NCBI GenBank assembly: GCA_002733645.1
Contig: NVWL01000001.1
Location: forward strand, 1-64,000
DNA: 64,000 bases
Direction: 5' to 3'
Source: Oceanobacter sp.
GTDB lineage: Bacteria; Pseudomonadota; Gammaproteobacteria; Pseudomonadales; Oceanobacteraceae
Numbering within the stretch: position 1 is the first letter of the stretch; every line of letters begins with the position of its first letter. This document shows, one piece after another, positions 56,204-62,565 of the stretch. The notes below the pieces were generated by a model. It ran no database searches, had not been told where the DNA came from, and saw only the letters and a list, made by a program, of their open reading frames with translations. The position numbers and the translations under genes were made by a program.

Positions 56204-56646
56204 AGTAGTCGCTCCTTCAGCTTTTTAATCATCCAGCCTAATACGGGAATATGCTCGTAGAGCATGGTGCCTGCATCGAAAATATCTTGATGACGAATGA
56301 TTTTTCCGTCTTTCCATTGCAGTAAGCTTACGCCTTCAACACGGATATCTTGCTTGCCTTTATGTAGCTTTGGGTGCCGATAAGTCATAGTCCAGTACAT
56401 CATGGCTGAGGATTCATTACCTTCGGCTTTATGAAAATCAAAGCTAATACTGATGACGTTCGAATACAGTGAAATAAAATAGTGACTTAACTTCTTTAGC
56501 CCGTGTATTTCATGCATCGGATCTTGAAAAATAACGTCGTTTGCATACACCTGAGCGAGCATGTCTTTGGTGACATTGTCTGGCCCTAAGTTTTGATACA
56601 ACGAACAAAACTGAGCATAGGGTGTGCGACCTAGATCAAGACTCAT
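56200..56646 (-). CDS. SnoaL/NTF2-like protein
   Basis: A 148-residue small alpha+beta protein of the SnoaL-like/NTF2 fold: FCSLYQNLGPDNVTKDMLAQ, VIFQDPMHEIHG and the closing GKIIRHQDIFD, a typical signature. It could be an isomerase or a ligand-binding protein. It overlaps both neighbours by four bases in the photolyase operon and recurs in the same operon in other bacteria. Confidence 0.85.
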   Translation of the reverse strand: MSLDLGRTPYAQFCSLYQNLGPDNVTKDMLAQVYANDVIFQDPMHEIHGLKKLSHYFISLYSNVISISFDFHKAEGNESSAMMYWTMTYRHPKLHKGKQDIRVEGVSLLQWKDGKIIRHQDIFDAGTMLYEHIPVLGWMIKKLKERLL

Positions 56647-57626
56647 AACGCATCTCGCTTATCTTGATCGGCTTGTTTACCTTCCTTTAGTACGTGCACT
56701 GGCACTGGACTTAAACTATGAACAATACCTAGGTAACTCATGCCTTTTAAAATCATGTAACTGATGTCGATTTCCCACCAGTAAAACCCTTGGCGCGCGG
56801 ATACTGCCCAGCGGTGATGGTTGTTGTGCCATCCCTCACCTAATGTTAGCAAAGCAAGTAGGCCGTTATTACGGCTGTGGTCTTTGGTATTGAATCGACG
56901 ATTTCCCCAAATATGGCCAAGCGAATTAATGGTGACAGTGGAGTGGAATAACAGCACTGTTGAAATAACAAACCCCCAGACCACCAGCTGTGCGCCGTTG
57001 GTGTTGTAAGTGGGCGCGTAAGCCGCCATTAATTCGCCACCGAGGTAGAGCAAAGCAATAAGGAGTAGTGGGGCGAAACCATCAAAGCGATCTAAAAATC
57101 TTAGTTCCGGGAAACGGGCAAAGTCTTTGATGCGGTGGTGTTGTGTTTTAAAACTGGCGTCACAGGTGAACCAGCCCATATGACTCCACCAAAAACCCCG
57201 CTGTATTGGGGAGTGAAGGTCATCTTCGGTATCCGCATGTTGGTGATGGGCGCGATGGTGTGCGGCCCACCAAAGTGCGCCACGCTGTGCTGACATATTG
57301 CCTAGTAAGGCAAATATAAATTGCCAGAAACGATTGGTTTTATAGCTTCGATGCGCAAAGTATCGATGATAAAACGCGGTGATGGCGAACATCCGTAGCC
57401 AAAATGAGGCTAAACACACGACAATGGCAGTGGTGCTAACCCCTGTTAAAAAGGCAAAAAAACAAGCCAAATGCAAAAGAATAAAAGGGATAACACGAAC
57501 CCAATTAAAAGCTGTGCTTGTCATATCTTCATCGCTACCAGCGTAGGAATCAAACCAGCGCACGATGTTGGTCACTTTGTTAGTCAGCGATCGAGTAAAT
57601 AAGGAGTGTTTGTTCTGTGATTTCAT
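56643..57626 (-). CDS. Acyl-CoA/fatty-acid delta-9-type desaturase
   Basis: About 327 residues from ATG 57626 (AGGA seven bases upstream; a GTG at 57641 is in frame but inside the photolyase end). The three histidine boxes of membrane di-iron desaturases are visible: HRYFAHRS, HHRAHHQHAD and HNNHHRW. There are about four TM helices. It introduces a cis double bond, supplying the unsaturated acyl chains on which the Cfa-like methyltransferase in the same operon could act. It lies four bases after the photolyase stop. Confidence 0.92.
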   Translation of the reverse strand: MKSQNKHSLFTRSLTNKVTNIVRWFDSYAGSDEDMTSTAFNWVRVIPFILLHLACFFAFLTGVSTTAIVVCLASFWLRMFAITAFYHRYFAHRSYKTNRFWQFIFALLGNMSAQRGALWWAAHHRAHHQHADTEDDLHSPIQRGFWWSHMGWFTCDASFKTQHHRIKDFARFPELRFLDRFDGFAPLLLIALLYLGGELMAAYAPTYNTNGAQLVVWGFVISTVLLFHSTVTINSLGHIWGNRRFNTKDHSRNNGLLALLTLGEGWHNNHHRWAVSARQGFYWWEIDISYMILKGMSYLGIVHSLSPVPVHVLKEGKQADQDKRDAL

Positions 57627-57630
57627 GCCG

Positions 57631-59052
57631 TTATCCTGCACAGGCTTTAAAAGTTTCTAGGGCGCGTTCGCGCCCGTACTTGTGTTCTACCACAGGTGCA
57701 GGGTACTTACATTGCAAGCGCTCTGCGGCAGATGGGTTATGTCGTGATTTGGCCGGTAATCCACCAAGTTTAGGTAAGTACTGGACAATAAAGTAACCTT
57801 TGCTGTCAAAACGTTCTGACTGTGTGGTTGGATTAAATATGCGAAAGTATGGCGCGCCATCGGCGCCAGTCGACGCGCTCCACTGCCAGCCGCCATTGTT
57901 GGATGCTAAATCAGCATCGACAAGGTGCTTGCTGAAATAGTCTTCGCCCCAGCGCCAATCAATTAATAAATGCTTGGTCAGAAACATGGCCGTAATCATG
58001 CGCAAGCGGTTGTGCATCCAGCCACGTTCTTTCAGTTGCTTCATGGCTGCATCAACAATGGGATAGCCGGTTTCGCCATCACACCAGCGCTGAAAGTCGT
58101 CTGGTGCATCTCGCCACTTAATATCGTCGTAGTCGGGCTTGAATGACTTATGCTTACACAGATTCGGGTAGGCAACGAGTAAATGACGATAAAACTCGCG
58201 CCAAATAAGTTCGTTAATCCATGTATTAATGCCTTCTTCTCCGCCACTTAATGCACAAGCATTACTTTGCCAAGCGGTGTATATGCATTGGCGTGGAGAT
58301 AGCAATCCGAGAGCCAGATAAAAAGACAAGCCACTGGTGGCATCTAAATCTGGAATATCTCGCCACTCGTGGTAGTGCAAGGCGTCTTTGTCTAAGAATT
58401 CACGTAAACGCTCATGCCCTGAATTTTCGTCAGCAATCCATTCATCATCGGTCTCCCACTTAGGAAGGTTTGTGTTTTCCTGCCAGTGGATTAGCGTATT
58501 CTGACTAATACTTGTCTCATCCTGTTTTTCAGGCGCAGCGCAAGGCGCAGGACAAAACTCTTGCATCTCTTTTAGCCATGATTTTCTAAATGGCGAATAC
58601 ACGCGATATGGATCGCCACCTAAAGTTTTTAGTTCGCCGGGTGCGATAAGACATTGATCGTGAAATTTATTCACGACGATATCGTTGTCGTGACACCAAC
58701 GTGAGACGTTAATATCGCGAAGGCGTTCATTCACTTCATATTCAATATTGAAATTTAATTCACTGAATGTGAATTCTTGCATCAGCTTAATTAAGTGTTC
58801 TTCACACTCGGCAAAACTCGCTTTTGTAATCGTTAGTAGTGGTATACCAATGTTGCTCAGTGACGCATGCAGTTCAGCGATGGCTTGTTTCATCAAGTTA
58901 ATGCGCCGTTCGCCCAATTGGTGTTGTTGCCACTGTGGCTCAACAACAAAAGTAATGGCTAGGGTGTCTTCATCATTGTTACGGCGAGCATGAGCGAGTG
59001 CCGGATTATCATGAATACGAAGATCGGTGCGAAACCAGACAAGGCGGGTCAT
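57631..59052 (-). CDS. phrB: Deoxyribodipyrimidine photolyase (class I CPD)
   Basis: A 473-residue light-driven DNA repair enzyme that splits cyclobutane pyrimidine dimers. It has the N-terminal antenna domain RLVWFRTDLRIHDNPAL and the C-terminal FAD domain with WINELIWREFYRHLL, NNGGWQWSASTGADGAPYFR and RIFNPTTQSERFD. Length equals E. coli PhrB (472). Its start overlaps the stop of the second LitR-like gene (ATGA), so it is co-translated with the light regulator. Confidence 0.97.
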   Translation of the reverse strand: MTRLVWFRTDLRIHDNPALAHARRNNDEDTLAITFVVEPQWQQHQLGERRINLMKQAIAELHASLSNIGIPLLTITKASFAECEEHLIKLMQEFTFSELNFNIEYEVNERLRDINVSRWCHDNDIVVNKFHDQCLIAPGELKTLGGDPYRVYSPFRKSWLKEMQEFCPAPCAAPEKQDETSISQNTLIHWQENTNLPKWETDDEWIADENSGHERLREFLDKDALHYHEWRDIPDLDATSGLSFYLALGLLSPRQCIYTAWQSNACALSGGEEGINTWINELIWREFYRHLLVAYPNLCKHKSFKPDYDDIKWRDAPDDFQRWCDGETGYPIVDAAMKQLKERGWMHNRLRMITAMFLTKHLLIDWRWGEDYFSKHLVDADLASNNGGWQWSASTGADGAPYFRIFNPTTQSERFDSKGYFIVQYLPKLGGLPAKSRHNPSAAERLQCKYPAPVVEHKYGRERALETFKACAG

Positions 59053-59906
59053 GAGCGATTCCCTGATGTAGTGATGAATGTCTGAACTTGCATGGTGATG
59101 TTATCTCCTAGTGCCGTGCCGGATACCAGTGCCTGTGGAATAGCGCCTGAGTAATACACCGGAGTACTACATTCTTCTGCAATATGAAGCCAGTTCGCTG
59201 TTTCGTCATGGTTGCTTGGGTGGATATGAATCCATACCCATGAAGCCTTTACGATCAAACTTGCAATTTGGATGTGGTCAGGTGCGATATTTGGTCCAAA
59301 AAATTCAACACGGTAGCCTGCAGCACCTAAGGCATAAGCGGATGACAGTAATTGTAGCTCAGCATCTTCATGGCTGACCGCCATCAACACAGCGTCTCCT
59401 TGTGCTTGTTTACTTTGCAAACTTATGAGATTGGCCAGCTTACGTTTGAGTAAATAATTAAATCCGTTCAGCACCATAGCAAGATTTGGATCGGCGCGTA
59501 ATTCGCTGAGCACGGGCAATAAGCAGCGTTCGTAGTAAACCGCCATTGGGTATGTGGCTAACCCTGTGGTCCATAAATCATCGAGGCCACGGTAATTTAA
59601 TTCGCAGGCCATAGTCAGCATGTGTGCATTTTGAGCGGCCCAGTCATCGGCGGGAGCATCATTTTGCTCGGGCGGTGCGGTAAGAAGAAGCTTCACCTGC
59701 CTAATCGGGTAGCCTTGCTCTAGCCAATAAATAATATTTTTAACTTGGGTGACATGATTATCGTTATAAAAACGGTGCCCTTTAGGGGTACGTAAGGGGC
59801 TAATAATGCCGTAGCGACGCTCCCAAGCACGCAGCGTCACAGGGTTTACTCCTGTTAGCCGCGCAAACTCGCGAATCGGGTAGCCGCTGAATTGTGCCTG
59901 ATTCAC
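59049..59906 (-). CDS. MerR-family regulator, LitR/CarH-like with degenerate cobalamin-binding domain (copy 2)
   Basis: A 285-residue paralogue of the regulator at 6059-6970, sharing the LRAWERRYGIISPLRTPKGHR winged helix (about 25-45). The C-terminal B12-like domain keeps the fold, but the cobalamin motif ExHxxG is EDAELQ (about 180-185), with Ala182 for His and Gln185 for Gly. It cannot coordinate cobalt in the usual way and is therefore class II LitR-like. It is embedded between DUF523-DUF1722 and photolyase with ATGA overlaps on both sides, so it is probably autoregulated with the operon it controls. Confidence 0.9.
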   Translation of the reverse strand: MNQAQFSGYPIREFARLTGVNPVTLRAWERRYGIISPLRTPKGHRFYNDNHVTQVKNIIYWLEQGYPIRQVKLLLTAPPEQNDAPADDWAAQNAHMLTMACELNYRGLDDLWTTGLATYPMAVYYERCLLPVLSELRADPNLAMVLNGFNYLLKRKLANLISLQSKQAQGDAVLMAVSHEDAELQLLSSAYALGAAGYRVEFFGPNIAPDHIQIASLIVKASWVWIHIHPSNHDETANWLHIAEECSTPVYYSGAIPQALVSGTALGDNITMQVQTFITTSGNRS

Positions 59907-60874
59907 AGATGGTTCCTTAGGCCAAGCTTATAAGGGTGTGGGTTCAGATAGACCTGCTGACGGGCATACGCATTGGCGTCTTCAAAATGATTTAAATGAT
60001 GCTTGAGCAGAGTTAACGGCACGACTAAGGGCACGATGCCTTCACGGTACTGCAGAATCAGTTGTGCCATTTCGCGCTTGTCATCGGCGCTGATTAAGTC
60101 TTTTAAGTAGCCTTGTAAGTGCATTAGCGTATTCGTGTGCATTCTTCGACTTGCAGGCTTGGCTAATGCCGCCATTAACTTCTCAAAGTAAGTATCGGCA
60201 ATACTTTCAACGTCATGAGATAGGTTGGCCAGCAAGCGACCAAGTTCTTTGTAGTGCACAAGGCTATGGGCCATCACTAAGTATTTGTACTTCGAATGAA
60301 AGTCGATCAAGCGTGCAGCGGTCACTTCCTGCTGGCGAAAGAGTTGCCAGTCACGATAGGTGAATACACGTACCAGAAAATTTTCGCGTAGAGCAGCATC
60401 ATTTAGGCGGCCAGCTTCCTCTATCGGTAATAGGGGGTTACGACGAGCAAATTCCTTGGCAAATATCCCAGACACAGTGCCTTCTGGGTGGCCATTAGGT
60501 AAGTAGCGCTTTACTCCAAATACACCGCAGCTTGGACTTTTCTGCATAAAGATAAAGCCACACAATTCTGAACTGTTTGCACTAACGGTAACGGCATGGT
60601 CTTTGAGCTTGTCGGTAACATCAAGCTCGGGGGTATCCACCCCAACAGCGCGAATATTATCGTCGTTAGGATGCTCGCTCACTAAGCGAATCGGTTCGCG
60701 TGGGGTGCCCATGCCGATGGCAACTTCTGGGCAGGTTGAGCGGAAGTCGAAGTATTCGCTCAAAATGTCGGTACAAAAACGTGAGCGCTTGTGGCCGCCG
60801 TTAAAGCGTACTGAATCACCCATCAGGCAGGCACTGATACCAACGGGGATTTTTTCGTTCGATAAGTTAATCAT
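59903..60874 (-). CDS. DUF523-DUF1722 fusion protein (YbgA-like, possible Fe-S enzyme)
   Basis: A 323-residue two-domain protein. DUF523 (about 8-150) has three conserved cysteines (ISACLMGD, STCPEVAIG and SPSCGV), the arrangement that binds a [4Fe-4S] cluster in TudS-type thiouracil desulfurases. DUF1722 (about 195-310) is the YbgA-type domain; in E. coli ybgA is upstream of phr. Here it opens the photolyase operon. The start at 60874 has AGGAGTT upstream. Link to light: 4-thiouridine in tRNA absorbs near-UV, so a thio-base enzyme co-expressed with photolyase would make sense; this is an inference. Confidence 0.9.
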   Translation of the reverse strand: MINLSNEKIPVGISACLMGDSVRFNGGHKRSRFCTDILSEYFDFRSTCPEVAIGMGTPREPIRLVSEHPNDDNIRAVGVDTPELDVTDKLKDHAVTVSANSSELCGFIFMQKSPSCGVFGVKRYLPNGHPEGTVSGIFAKEFARRNPLLPIEEAGRLNDAALRENFLVRVFTYRDWQLFRQQEVTAARLIDFHSKYKYLVMAHSLVHYKELGRLLANLSHDVESIADTYFEKLMAALAKPASRRMHTNTLMHLQGYLKDLISADDKREMAQLILQYREGIVPLVVPLTLLKHHLNHFEDANAYARQQVYLNPHPYKLGLRNHL

Positions 60875-60973
60875 TTGTATAACTCCTGAAGCGACCTTTG
60901 TATAACTTTATATTGGCCGCTTCAGGTTGTACAAGTCAACTCTTTTTGTACAATAAAATGATATTTTGTATAA
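60875..60973 (-). promoter_or_regulatory. Array of five TTGTAYAA operator-like motifs at the photolyase operon promoter
   Basis: TTGTATAA at 60875-60882, 60898-60905 and 60966-60973, and the palindrome TTGTACAA at 60927-60934 and 60946-60953. Several are spaced 19-23 bp, about two helical turns. The first touches the ribosome site of the DUF523-DUF1722 gene. A perfect 9-bp inverted repeat CCTGAAGCG/CGCTTCAGG (60885-60893 and 60918-60926) brackets the second copy. The gap 60875-60975 holds no gene. LitR-type repressor binding is an inference. Confidence 0.7.
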
Positions 60974-60975
60974 GT

Positions 60976-61386
60976 TTATGCGTCTAGACTGACTTTTTGT
61001 ATCACTATTCGGCTAATCGCTGAGGCCACTTCAGGGTCTAGGCCAACCGGCGGGTGCAAATCGATAGTGATTGTATGGCCTTGCACGGCCAGTTCTGCTT
61101 GTAGAGTTTCTATTATTTTGGGCACATCGCGGCGCAAGTGGCGTCCAGCGGCAAAGAATAGAGGCAATACATCAATATGGGTGTATCCCTCGCTCGCTAA
61201 TAAAGTCACCTGCTGTTCAAGAGATGGCTCTGCCAACTCCATGTAGGCAAGCTCTACACGTTCTGTGTTGAGTCCAGAGCGAATGTTGGCAATAAGATCA
61301 CCAAAAGGAGCAAGCCAGTTTTGATCGGTACTGCCGTGAGCCAGCAAGATGGTTGATGTATGTGATGAAGAGGGTTGAGTACTCAT
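60976..61386 (-). CDS. Sirohydrochlorin chelatase/CbiX-like protein
   Basis: About 136 residues from ATG 61386, a single-domain CbiX-type protein with LLAHGSTDQNWLAPF and the VLPLFFAAGRHLRRDV metal-site block (His in AHG and GRHLRRD). Short CbiX forms insert Co or Fe into sirohydrochlorin, or may dimerise. It follows the renalase-like gene by four bases and lies upstream of the photolyase operon promoter. Confidence 0.88.
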   Translation of the reverse strand: MSTQPSSSHTSTILLAHGSTDQNWLAPFGDLIANIRSGLNTERVELAYMELAEPSLEQQVTLLASEGYTHIDVLPLFFAAGRHLRRDVPKIIETLQAELAVQGHTITIDLHPPVGLDPEVASAISRIVIQKVSLDA

Positions 61387-61390
61387 GTAA

Positions 61391-62425
61391 TTATTGCTCC
61401 AAAAGTCGTTGTGCGGCGGCTTTGCCACTGATCCAGGCGCCTTCAATGGAACCGTGCTGGCACCAGTCTCCGCAGATGGCTAGATTATGCGCGTTGTCAT
61501 GAAATGCGCCAAGTTCGGGGGCTTGAGTGGGTATAGAGAAAAGCCAGCGATGCAGCCAAGTGTCTTGAGTATCAGGAAGTTGACCCCCTAAGCTTTCAGC
61601 AAAAGCTTGAGTGAGGTGCGCAAACACGTCTTCGCGCGATGCATCAACATGCTGCTGGCTCCATTCGTGGGTTGCCTGAATAACCCACTCATCGCTTGCA
61701 CTGGCCTGATCATGACGGCCGGGCTTAGAGGTATTGCGAGCTATCCAAGCGAGTGGCCCCGTTTTAACAAAGGCAGCATCTATCTCAGTGGTCAGCGGTT
61801 CAGCAAATCCCAGTAATAATGTCCAGCAAGGTTGCATTGTGTAATTTTGGATTTGCTCTATAAATGGGCTGTCTACCGGTAAAAGAGGAAGTGCTTGCTC
61901 GGGCGGCACATTAATGACTAAAGAATCAAAGGGACCGTGGCGGTTGTTGTTATCATCGTTCAGATACCATTGGCCACTTTTTTCATTATTTATAAACTCA
62001 GTGCTCACAATGCGAGTTTGAGTGATGAATTCTGCCGCCGCTTCTAATAAACCTCGGCTAAGGCCTGTCATTCGCGGCACACCGACAAAGCGGCGAGCGT
62101 TATCCGGCGAAGGGGTTGCGCCATGCTCATCAATGATCCAAGGCGTGACTGGCCATTCTGCGACCCAGCCTTTGTTGCTCCAATGATCAAGCTCTACAGC
62201 GAACTCAGGCGTGTGTGCTCGCATGAATTGAGCCCCCATGTCCCACGAGGACTCGCCCACCTTTTTACTGGATATACGCCCGCCTGATCCTCGGGATTTA
62301 TCAAATACAGTGACGTGAGCACCGCTGGCGGAGAGATCTTGCAGAGCCGTTAATCCGGCAATGCCGGCGCCTACGATAGCCACTCTAGGAGTAGTTGACT
62401 CGTTTGTACGTGCTGTCTTGATCAT
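61391..62425 (-). CDS. Renalase-like FAD/NAD(P) oxidoreductase
   Basis: About 344 residues from ATG 62425. The N-terminal FAD motif VAIVGAGIAGLTALQDL is followed by VFDKSRGSGGRISSK, then C-terminal LAICGDWCQHGSIEGAWISG. This is the bacterial renalase-like/amine-oxidase-type family often found near photolyase genes. The substrate is unknown. Its promoter region carries TTGTAYAA-type motifs, shared with the divergent acyl-CoA dehydrogenase. Confidence 0.85.
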   Translation of the reverse strand: MIKTARTNESTTPRVAIVGAGIAGLTALQDLSASGAHVTVFDKSRGSGGRISSKKVGESSWDMGAQFMRAHTPEFAVELDHWSNKGWVAEWPVTPWIIDEHGATPSPDNARRFVGVPRMTGLSRGLLEAAAEFITQTRIVSTEFINNEKSGQWYLNDDNNNRHGPFDSLVINVPPEQALPLLPVDSPFIEQIQNYTMQPCWTLLLGFAEPLTTEIDAAFVKTGPLAWIARNTSKPGRHDQASASDEWVIQATHEWSQQHVDASREDVFAHLTQAFAESLGGQLPDTQDTWLHRWLFSIPTQAPELGAFHDNAHNLAICGDWCQHGSIEGAWISGKAAAQRLLEQ

Positions 62426-62486
62426 AAAAAAGCCACCGTGAAACTTATGCAAATTTAAGTGGGTAGTGTAACCCCAGTAATATTAT

Positions 62487-62538
62487 TTATACAAAACTAT
62501 TGTACAGATAAATCTTATTATGTATAACTATCGTATAA
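62487..62538. promoter_or_regulatory. Divergent promoter with TTGTAYAA-like motifs
   Basis: TTATACAA (62487-62494), TTGTACAG (62500-62507), ATGTATAA (62520-62527) and TCGTATAA (62531-62538) lie between the renalase-like and acyl-CoA dehydrogenase starts. The third follows the second by 20 bp, the same phasing as at 60927-60973. They would place one or both genes in the same light regulon. Confidence 0.5.
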
Positions 62539-62565
62539 CTAATTAATTTCGATTGAGGAAAAGTC

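Noticed and set aside
60875-60975. Cobalamin riboswitch ahead of the photolyase operon (LitR and CbiX context)
   Set aside because: The gap is only about 100 bp, is A/T-rich and shows no B12-box; the repeats look like protein operators.
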